Of a stretch of DNA of 5,800 bases, positions 1 through 4,848 are shown piece after piece; the first letter of the stretch is position 1, and the number at the start of each line of letters is the position of its first letter. This DNA comes from CAYUZU01 sp964448675 (GTDB taxonomy: Bacteria > Planctomycetota > Phycisphaerae > UBA1845 > Fen-1342), in the NCBI GenBank assembly GCA_964448675.1, contig CAYUZU010000066.1:1-5800 (forward strand), written 5' to 3'. Below the pieces are notes generated by a model, which had not been told where the DNA came from, made no database searches, and saw nothing but the letters and a program-made list of their open reading frames with translations. Both the position numbers and the translations under genes were made by a program.

Positions 1-250
1 GCACGCCGTTGGCGTTGGCGTCCGCGCTCGTCCCCGCCGCAATGTCGCACTCGTCGGGAATTTGGTTGGCGTTGCAGTCGAGCGCCGTCCCGTCGCCGAG
101 GTCGCACGCATCCGGAATCCCGTTTTCGTTGCAGTCCAGGGCGTCGCCCGCCGCAATGTCGCACTCGTCCGGCACGCCGTTCAGATCACAATCCGCACTG
201 GTCCCGTCGGCGATGTCCTGATCATCCGGGATGCCGTTTTCGTTGCAGTC
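1..250 (-). repeat. 57-bp in-frame tandem repeat coding DCNxNGIPDxCD units
   Basis: Four full units (250-194, 193-137, 136-80, 79-23) and a partial fifth (22-1) follow each other at exactly 57 bp, or 19 residues. Each encodes a DxNxNGxxD loop, a calcium-binding pattern like that of dockerins and thrombospondin-3 repeats, flanked by cysteines. Unit 1 has DDQD in place of DECD and so lacks its second Cys. Unit 5 reads DANANG and lacks its first Cys. The array probably continues past the left edge. Confidence 0.9.
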
Positions 251-1204
251 CTCTTCCGGCTCAGGGTCGTAGTTCCAAGTGCCCGGCGTGATCTGGAATG
301 CCAGGTGCGAGTTTCGCGGCGGCCGGCGATCGGGCCAGGTCATCCGCACCGTGCCGGCCAGGAGAAAGCCCTCTTCCAGGTCGCACAGCAATCGCATGTA
401 GGCGACCTTGCTGCTTCTGGCGCTGACCGCAGTGCTGTTCGCCGCGTCGGTCCCGGCTGCGAGCTCGGCGCCGAGCTCGTACCCGTTGATGGTCAGGTCG
501 TACAGCTCGACCGTGCCCTGCCTGGCGCGGCAGCGGAACTGGATCGCATTGATCGGCTCGCAATAGAAGCGCTCCTCGAGCGCGAGGTCATCGATGCGGA
601 AGATCGCCTCGTTGCCGTTCCATTGCAGCTCGAAGTAATGCTCCTTGCCGTTGCGCCAATCGTGGTCGCGCTCGTTCTGGGGCGCGCCGGTATCGACGCT
701 CAGGTCGAGCTCGAAGGTGAAGTTGCGCTTGAAGGCTGCGCTGCCGATCCGCCCCTCGGCCGTGAAACAACCGTGGAAGTCGTCCGGCGCGCCGGGGAAG
801 GTCGGCGTATTGCCCAGGGCGAACACGGCGCAGTTCGGATCGTCCCAGAGCTGGAGGCAATCGGAGACGCCGTCGCCGTCCGCGTCCAGGTCCGCCTGGC
901 CACAGCCGCAGTCGCCCGGCTCGATCTTGTTCGGGTCGTCGGGGCACGCGTCTTCGCAATCGAAGTAGCCGTCGCCGTCGCTGTCGATGTCGAGCAGCCC
1001 GCAGCCGCAGGCACCGGGCTCGATCTTGTTCGGGTCGTCCGGACAGTCGTCGTAGATGTCCGGGGTGCCGTCGCGATCCGAGTCGATGTCCTCGAGATAC
1101 GGCTTGAGCATCTCCCACAGCGGGCTGCCCTCTTCGGGCCAGCAGCCCACCGCCAACGCGAGGACCAGCGGCACGCCGAGCAGGATGATCAGATTGCGCG
1201 TCAC
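1..1204 (-). CDS. Exported Ca-binding-repeat protein, probable lipoprotein (3' end beyond window)
   Basis: I see 401 codons from a GTG at 1204-1202, open to the left edge. The start is set by an AAAGGAG ribosome site 6 nt upstream and by the signal peptide that follows directly: MTRN, a hydrophobic stretch (residues 5-19), then A-V-G-C with Cys21 as possible lipidation site. The -3 Ala makes the lipobox imperfect, so cleavage by signal peptidase I is also possible. Residues 39-119 hold thrombospondin-3-like loops (DxDxDGDGxxDC) alternating with CPDDPNKIEPGxCGCG. Residues about 125-308 form a beta-rich region whose pattern (YFELQWNG, RARQGTVELYDLTING, NSHLAFQITPG) resembles the 'choice-of-anchor W' domain; this is from memory. 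Residues 319 onward are 19-residue DCNxNGIPDxCDIAxGT repeats. Inferred role: envelope or extracellular structural or adhesive protein stabilised by calcium and disulfides. No catalytic motif is visible. The gene is divergent from coaX. Confidence 0.88.
   Translation of the reverse strand, partial: MTRNLIILLGVPLVLALAVGCWPEEGSPLWEMLKPYLEDIDSDRDGTPDIYDDCPDDPNKIEPGACGCGLLDIDSDGDGYFDCEDACPDDPNKIEPGDCGCGQADLDADGDGVSDCLQLWDDPNCAVFALGNTPTFPGAPDDFHGCFTAEGRIGSAAFKRNFTFELDLSVDTGAPQNERDHDWRNGKEHYFELQWNGNEAIFRIDDLALEERFYCEPINAIQFRCRARQGTVELYDLTINGYELGAELAAGTDAANSTAVSARSSKVAYMRLLCDLEEGFLLAGTVRMTWPDRRPPRNSHLAFQITPGTWNYDPEPEEDCNENGIPDDQDIADGTSADCDLNGVPDECDIAAGDALDCNENGIPDACDLGDGTALDCNANQIPDECDIAAGTSADANANGV
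848..1090 (-). repeat. 99-bp in-frame repeat, TSP3-like / CGCG units
   Basis: About two and a half units of 33 residues: a half unit (residues 39-53) and two full units (54-86 and 87-119). The full units share CPDDPNKIEPG, xCGCG and DxDxDGDGxxDC in the same order. At DNA level a 23-bp stretch at 918-940 recurs unchanged at 1017-1039, exactly 99 bp away. This indicates fairly recent unit duplication or gene conversion. Confidence 0.85.
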
Positions 1205-1210
1205 GCTTCG

Positions 1211-1217
1211 CTCCTTT
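1211..1217 (-). promoter_or_regulatory. Ribosome binding site for the exported repeat protein
   Basis: On the minus strand AAAGGAG lies 6 nt before the GTG at 1204. It is the strongest Shine-Dalgarno match in the window. It decides the GTG start over the later in-frame ATG at residue 32, which would remove the signal peptide. Confidence 0.75.
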
Positions 1218-1240
1218 CCCGCACCTTCCGCATGGAGAGG

Positions 1241-1263
1241 CGGCGGTTCCGCCGTTCGGGCGG
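1241..1263 (-). other. Two mutually exclusive GC hairpins in the leader of the exported protein
   Basis: Stem A pairs 1241-1246 with 1249-1254 (CGGCGG/CCGCCG). Stem B pairs 1249-1253 with 1259-1263 (CCGCC/GGCGG). They share bases 1249-1253, so only one can form at a time. They lie about 25-60 nt upstream of the ribosome site in the minus-strand transcript. Seen directly; a regulatory role is speculative in such GC-rich DNA. Confidence 0.3.
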
Positions 1264-1276
1264 ACTCTTCCCCGTC

Positions 1277-1291
1277 TTCAATAGTTCAATA
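1277..1291. repeat. Short direct repeat TTCAATA x2 in the divergent intergenic region
   Basis: TTCAATA occurs at 1277-1283 and again at 1285-1291 with one G between, an 8-bp period in otherwise GC-rich sequence. It could be a regulator half-site pair or part of a minus-strand promoter (TATTGA on that strand), but no good -35 box is correctly spaced. Confidence 0.25.
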
Positions 1292-1346
1292 CGGAGCCGC
1301 CCCCGCAAAGTGATTCTCAATGATCAGCTCCGCCCCGGGGCCGCGT

Positions 1347-1352
1347 AATATA
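1347..1352 (-). promoter_or_regulatory. Weak candidate -10 box for the leftward gene
   Basis: On the minus strand this reads TATATT, in an AT-rich island within GC-rich DNA. At 17-bp spacing the -35 position reads CACGCC, which does not match consensus. If used, it would give a leader of roughly 130 nt containing the hairpins at 1241-1263. Confidence 0.2.
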
Positions 1353-1354
1353 CA

Positions 1355-1382
1355 TTGACGGCGTTGGCGGGCGTGCTAGGGT
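1355..1382 (+). promoter_or_regulatory. Sigma-70-type promoter for coaX operon
   Basis: TTGACG (1355-1360) matches the -35 consensus in five of six positions. After a 16-bp spacer comes TAGGGT (1377-1382), preceded by TG at 1374-1375 as in an extended -10 element. Transcription would begin near 1389, giving a leader of about 43 nt before the coaX start. It is the best promoter-like sequence I found. Confidence 0.55.
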
Positions 1383-1416
1383 GCGCACTGCAACGGGTGA
1401 TAAAGTGGGGCGCAAC

Positions 1417-1422
1417 AGGGAG
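1417..1422 (+). promoter_or_regulatory. Ribosome binding site for coaX
   Basis: AGGGAG lies 9 nt before the ATG at 1432. It supports that start over an in-frame GTG at 1381, which overlaps the proposed -10 box and would add 17 residues unlike the family. Confidence 0.6.
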
Positions 1423-1431
1423 CCTCGTGCC

Positions 1432-2211
1432 ATGCCGATCACAGCGCCGGCCGATGGGCTGCTGGTCATTGATATCGGAAATACGCGCGTCGCCGCCGGC
1501 ATCTGGGACAGTGATGGGCTGCACGATGCCCATCGTGCCCCGGTCAGTGATGCGGACGCCTGCCGCAAAGCCCTGCAGCAGACCTGGGGCGCGATGCAGA
1601 ACGGGCGTCGCGCCGCCGTCCTCGCCAGCGTGAACCCCGGCGGTGCGGCCCGCGTATCGGACCTCATCGAGGAGGTCAGCGGGTTGCAGGCGCTGCGCGT
1701 CCGCGACGATCTGCCGCTGCCCATGCCGGTGGAGCTCGATAGCCGCGACGAGGTGGGTGTGGACCGCATCTGCTGTGCCGCCGCCGCCTTCGAGCGCATC
1801 GGCGGCGCGTGCGCCGTGGCGTCGTTCGGCACCGCCCTGACCGTCGACTGCGTCTCGGCCGAGGGTGTCTTCCTCGGCGGGACGATCCTGCCCGGGTTTC
1901 AGCTCTGCTGCGACGCCCTCCACAGAGGCACCGCCCAACTGCCCCAGGTTACGCTCGTCGCGCCGACGTCCACTTTCGGCCGCAACACCCATGACGCGAT
2001 CGTCAACGGCGTGACCTACGGCCTGGTGGGCGCGCTGCGCGAGATTGTCGAGCGCTTCGCCACCGAACTCCGCGAATGGCCGCACCTCGTGCTTACCGGC
2101 GGCAACGCGGCCCTGGTTGCCGAGCACGCCGATTTCGTTGACGCCGTCGTGCCCGATCTGTCGTTGATTGGCATCGCCCTGGCCCATCGGAAAGCCGCGG
2201 GACAAACGTGA
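1432..2211 (+). CDS. coaX: Type III pantothenate kinase (CoaX), variant active site
   Basis: Cytosolic enzyme phosphorylating pantothenate to 4'-phosphopantothenate, the first step of coenzyme A synthesis. At 259 residues it has the usual family length. Visible family motifs in order: DIGNT (Asp14 to Thr18, phosphate binding), ASVNPG in the place of the family SVVP, GVDR with Asp111 (equivalent to the catalytic-base Asp of GADR), SFGTALTVD (131-139), GGTILPG (149-155), TAQLP (167-171), GRNTHDAI, and a C-terminal LTGGN. The oddity is Ser131. The family has Asp here (DFGTA), equivalent by spacing to Asp125 of the Thermotoga enzyme, one of three Asp residues described as conserved. The codon is TCG, so a single sequencing error cannot explain it. 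The enzyme may use altered metal binding, or it may be weakened or repurposed. The stop overlaps the next gene by 4 bp. Confidence 0.92.
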   Translation: MPITAPADGLLVIDIGNTRVAAGIWDSDGLHDAHRAPVSDADACRKALQQTWGAMQNGRRAAVLASVNPGGAARVSDLIEEVSGLQALRVRDDLPLPMPVELDSRDEVGVDRICCAAAAFERIGGACAVASFGTALTVDCVSAEGVFLGGTILPGFQLCCDALHRGTAQLPQVTLVAPTSTFGRNTHDAIVNGVTYGLVGALREIVERFATELREWPHLVLTGGNAALVAEHADFVDAVVPDLSLIGIALAHRKAAGQT

Positions 2212-3407
2212 CCACAGACACCGAAGAGCAAGCGGGGGGGTATGACGTTCTGACCAGCCGGGGGCCCGCCGCCATCGCCATTGTCCGTGCCTGGGGCCCG
2301 GCGGTGGCCGAGTTCCTCGACCGGCATGTCCGCACCGCCCGGCCGCATGCGTGCGACGGGCTGCAGCCCGGGCGTGTCGCGCGGGCCACCCTGACCAACG
2401 CCGACGGCCAGCCGCTCGACGACATCCTGTTCTCGGTTCACGGCGTGACGCCGGCGCCGGACGTCTGTCTGCATCTGCACGGCAACCCGGTGGTGGTGGA
2501 CGAGTGTGTTGCCGCGCTCGCGGCGGCGGGGCTGGCGGCAGCGCCCGGCGGCGGGGGCGCGCTATTCGGTGACGACGATCGAGTGGCATGTGATGCACAC
2601 GCGCTGCTGCCGGCAATGCGGACGCTCGCGGGAGTGGCGTGGACGCTGGGTATGGTGCCGCGGCTGCGGCGCCTGTTGTCGGACCTGAAAGACCTGCCGC
2701 CCGACCGGGCCCGGATCACGCTGCTCGATCTCCTGCAACGCCGCCACGTGGCCGGGTGGTACACGACGCCGCTGCGCATCGCTGTCGTCGGCCCGCCGAA
2801 CGTGGGCAAGAGCACGCTGGTGAACGCCCTGGCCGGCGCGCCGGTGAGCCTTGTCGCGTCCACGCCCGGCACGACGCGCGACTGGGTCGAGGCGCCGGGC
2901 GAGATCGACGGCTTCCCGGTGCTGTGGCTCGATACCGCGGGGCTGCGGGCGACGGACGACAACCTGGAAGCCGCCGGCACCCAGCAGACCCGGCGCGTTG
3001 CCGGCAAGGCCGACGCGACGGTCGTGGTGCTGGATGCGGCGGCCGGCAGCGTTCCGACCGCGTTCTTGACCGAGCATGCGGGGCTGACGCCGGCGTGCGT
3101 GGCGCTGAACAAGGTGGATCTGAAGGTTGCCCCGGAGCCGATTCTAGCGGCTCTGCCCGGCGACTGGCGGAATCGTGCGGCCTTGGTTTCGGCCCGCAAG
3201 GGGACCGGGCTGGAGGTGCTGGGCGCGGAGGTCCTGCGGGCGCTGGGGCGGTCCGCGCGCACGGTGCAGGCGGTCGCCCCGCTCAATGCCCGCCAGGCGG
3301 CGCTGCTGACGGCGGCGGCGGAGGCGGGTGCGCCTAAAGGACTGTCAGATAAGATTTTGGAAATCCTCGGCTCGGTGGCGATTCCCGGGGGTGGCGAGCT
3401 GAGGTGA
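2208..3407 (+). CDS. MnmE/TrmE-like GTPase, divergent and shortened
   Basis: Starts at a GTG inside the coaX stop (GTGA, 2208-2211), implying translational coupling; its own ribosome site is weak. Residues 12-110 resemble the MnmE N-terminal folate-binding domain: SRGPAAIAIVRAWGP, LDD (70-72), LHLHGNP (88-94). The G domain is intact: P-loop GPPNVGKST (195-203), GTTRD (221-225), DTAGLR (242-247), NKVD (301-304), SARKGTG (328-334). Asn198 and the TTRD loop suggest the potassium-dependent GTPase mode known for MnmE. Canonical MnmE is about 450 residues and, with MnmG, modifies wobble uridines of tRNA. This one is 399, lacks the NGKxDLxQAEAVxDLI helical-domain signature, and ends in GGGELR with no FCIGK catalytic Cys motif. 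I therefore call it a paralogue that probably does not perform the standard tRNA reaction. The substrate is unknown. Confidence 0.85.
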   Translation: MTTDTEEQAGGYDVLTSRGPAAIAIVRAWGPAVAEFLDRHVRTARPHACDGLQPGRVARATLTNADGQPLDDILFSVHGVTPAPDVCLHLHGNPVVVDECVAALAAAGLAAAPGGGGALFGDDDRVACDAHALLPAMRTLAGVAWTLGMVPRLRRLLSDLKDLPPDRARITLLDLLQRRHVAGWYTTPLRIAVVGPPNVGKSTLVNALAGAPVSLVASTPGTTRDWVEAPGEIDGFPVLWLDTAGLRATDDNLEAAGTQQTRRVAGKADATVVVLDAAAGSVPTAFLTEHAGLTPACVALNKVDLKVAPEPILAALPGDWRNRAALVSARKGTGLEVLGAEVLRALGRSARTVQAVAPLNARQAALLTAAAEAGAPKGLSDKILEILGSVAIPGGGELR

Positions 3408-3409
3408 AC

Positions 3410-3439
3410 TTGCATAAGCCCGCGGACGATGGCTACCAT
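3410..3439 (+). promoter_or_regulatory. Weak candidate promoter for the CNNM-type gene
   Basis: TTGCAT (3410-3415, three of six consensus bases) and TACCAT (3434-3439, four of six) are separated by 18 bp in the gap after the GTPase stop. It would make the CBS-domain gene separately transcribed. Read-through from coaX is equally possible. Confidence 0.22.
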
Positions 3440-3469
3440 GTAGTACTCTTTTGTGTCGGTCGGAGACTG

Positions 3470-3493
3470 GTGCGGACCGTCCATCCACCGCAC
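3470..3493 (+). other. Stem-loop in leader of the CNNM-type gene
   Basis: GTGCGG (3470-3475) pairs with CCGCAC (3488-3493) around a 12-nt loop, ending about 10 nt before the Shine-Dalgarno sequence. A shorter CGGTC/GACCG pairing overlaps it. It may be chance in GC-rich DNA. I do not recognise a known riboswitch. Confidence 0.2.
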
Positions 3494-3503
3494 GCTTGAT
3501 ACC

Positions 3504-3507
3504 GGAG
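3504..3507 (+). promoter_or_regulatory. Ribosome binding site deciding a TTG start at 3514
   Basis: GGAG sits 6 nt before TTG at 3514. Earlier in-frame TTG codons at 3451 and 3496 have no such site upstream, and the residues they add (CRSETGADRPST...) are hydrophilic and unlike the family's N-terminus. Confidence 0.5.
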
Positions 3508-3513
3508 TCGGAG

Positions 3514-4779
3514 TTGATCGTATTGCTGGGGCTGGTCCTGGTCGGGCTGACCCTGTTTATCTCCACGCTGACCTTCTCGCTGCGGGCGTATTCCCGATCC
3601 CGCCTCGGCTCCTTCCTGTCCAACGGCCAGCGCGAACCCTGGCTGGAATGGCTGGACAAGTACGAATGGGAGTTGCAGACGGCGACCGGGTTGCTGCGTC
3701 TGGCCTTGAACCTGGGGGTATTCGCGTGCGTGTGGGTCTGGCTGCGCGCGGGGCTGGGGGCGGACTTCAATCCGACGGCCGGTCTGACGGCTGGTCTCGC
3801 GACGCTGCTCATTCTGGGGGTGTTCGCCGTTGCGGTTCCTCATGCCCTGACGGTTCATGCCGCCGAGCCGGTGATGGCTCGCAGCCTCGCGTTTCTGGTC
3901 GTGCTGCGGATGGGCTTCTGGCCGTTCGGTCGGCTGTGCGACGCCACGGAGTTTCTCGTCCGCCGGCTGCTGGGCAAGGCCGAATTCACCGAAGAGCTCG
4001 AGTCGGAGCGGGCCGAGCAGGAGATCCTCGACGCGGTCTCGGAAGGCGAAGCGCACGGCGCCGTGGACGAGGACCAGAAGAAGGTGATCGAATCGGTCTT
4101 CGAGCTCGACGAGACGCCGGTGGTCGCCATCATGACCCCGCGGACCGACATCAACGCCGTACCGGTCGACGCCACCTACGAGGACGTGCGGCAGGAGATC
4201 CTGGAAAAGGGCCACTCGCGGATCCCGGTTTATGAGCGGACGGTCGACCACATCATCGGTGTGGTGTACGCCAAGGACCTGCTGCGGCTGGATCCGGACG
4301 ACGGCTTCGATGCGCGCAAGATCATGCGCAAGGTGCCGTACGTGCCGGAGTCCAAGACGCTCGACGAGTTGCTCGCCGAGTTCCGCACGAACAAGGTGCA
4401 GATCGCGATCGTGCTGGACGAGTACGGCGGCACCGCCGGCCTGGCGACGATCGAGGACATCCTCGAGGAGCTCGTCGGCGAGATCGACGACGAGTACGAC
4501 TACAAGCCGCCGCCGGCGATCACGCGCGTGGACGACGACACGCTGGAGGTCGACGCCCGCGTGCACATCAGCGAAGTCAACGAGGAGCTCGAGATCGACC
4601 TGCCGGAGGAAGAGGACTACGAGACCATCGGCGGGTTCGTGTTCTCGACACTGGGCAAGATCCCGACCGCGGGCGAGGAGTTTGCCCACGGCAACATCCG
4701 GTTCAAGATCACGGCCGCCGAACCGCGCCGCATCAGCCGCGTGCGCATCGAGGTGCACCGGGAGGCCCAGTCGGCCTGA
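3514..4779 (+). CDS. CNNM/CorC-type (hemolysin C family) membrane protein with CBS pair
   Basis: Inner-membrane protein of the family linked to divalent cation (Mg/Co) transport. From the TTG start it has 421 residues. The N-terminal DUF21/CNNM-like part has hydrophobic segments at about 1-22, 60-81, 91-114 and 122-142. A linker (159-190) rich in Glu follows, then a CBS pair: about 200-260 (VVAIMTPRTDI, HSRIPVYE, IIGVVYAKDLL) and 274-325 (VQIAIVLDEYGGTAGL, IEDILEELVGEIDDE). A CorC/HlyC C-terminal domain ends it (about 340-415; DYETIGGFVFSTLGKIP). The cytosolic half is textbook. The membrane half is not: the SxxExAL helix reads STLTFSL (17-23) and the GExxPK motif reads AVAVPHA (105-111), so both hallmark Glu residues are missing. 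Transport may be altered or replaced by a sensing role. It lies 106 bp after the GTPase and converges with the hydrolase. Confidence 0.88.
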   Translation: MIVLLGLVLVGLTLFISTLTFSLRAYSRSRLGSFLSNGQREPWLEWLDKYEWELQTATGLLRLALNLGVFACVWVWLRAGLGADFNPTAGLTAGLATLLILGVFAVAVPHALTVHAAEPVMARSLAFLVVLRMGFWPFGRLCDATEFLVRRLLGKAEFTEELESERAEQEILDAVSEGEAHGAVDEDQKKVIESVFELDETPVVAIMTPRTDINAVPVDATYEDVRQEILEKGHSRIPVYERTVDHIIGVVYAKDLLRLDPDDGFDARKIMRKVPYVPESKTLDELLAEFRTNKVQIAIVLDEYGGTAGLATIEDILEELVGEIDDEYDYKPPPAITRVDDDTLEVDARVHISEVNEELEIDLPEEEDYETIGGFVFSTLGKIPTAGEEFAHGNIRFKITAAEPRRISRVRIEVHREAQSA

Positions 4780-4821
4780 ACCGGGGCAGCCAAGTGACAA
4801 CGCTGCAAGTCAACCAGACGG

Positions 4822-4836
4822 AACGCCGGTGGCGTT
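4822..4836. terminator. Possible bidirectional terminator hairpin between convergent genes
   Basis: AACGCC (4822-4827) and GGCGTT (4831-4836) form a 6-bp perfect stem with a 3-nt loop. It sits in the 69-bp gap between the convergent CNNM-type and hydrolase stops. An alternative pairing uses CAACGC at 4798-4803 with GCGTTG at 4832-4837. No T-run follows on either strand, so intrinsic termination is unproven. Confidence 0.3.
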
Positions 4837-4848
4837 GCGCACGGTGGG

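Noticed and set aside
1..250. CRISPR-like array because of regular 57-bp spacing
   Set aside because: The repeats are in-frame, vary at codon third positions, have no spacers, and encode a known protein repeat.
1333..1340. CCCCGGGG palindrome as an operator
   Set aside because: It is too short and too likely by chance in this GC-rich sequence, and nothing else supports it.
62..1348. 428-codon plus-strand open frame opposite the exported protein
   Set aside because: Its translation is low-complexity Val/Arg/Ala with no family motif. It is the complement of a minus-strand gene with clear signal peptide and repeats, and it is open because of high GC.
1381..1431. Upstream GTG start for coaX
   Set aside because: It overlaps the proposed -10 box, has no ribosome site, and adds 17 residues unlike the family. 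ATG 1432 has AGGGAG at suitable spacing.
1324..2616. 430-codon minus-strand frame across coaX and the GTPase start
   Set aside because: It spans two recognisable plus-strand genes, is rich in Arg/Gly/Ala, and has no motif. It is a shadow.
2438..3493. 351-codon minus-strand frame opposite the GTPase
   Set aside because: Ser/Ala/Pro-rich translation opposite an intact G domain, with no motif or ribosome site.
3451..3513. Earlier TTG starts for the CNNM-type protein
   Set aside because: They have no Shine-Dalgarno and add a hydrophilic stretch before the first membrane helix. TTG 3514 with GGAG fits better.
3433..4800. 455-codon minus-strand frame, longer than the gene it opposes
   Set aside because: The plus strand encodes clear CBS and CorC domains. 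The minus product is Arg/Asp/Val-rich without motifs. The length comes from GC-rich codon structure.
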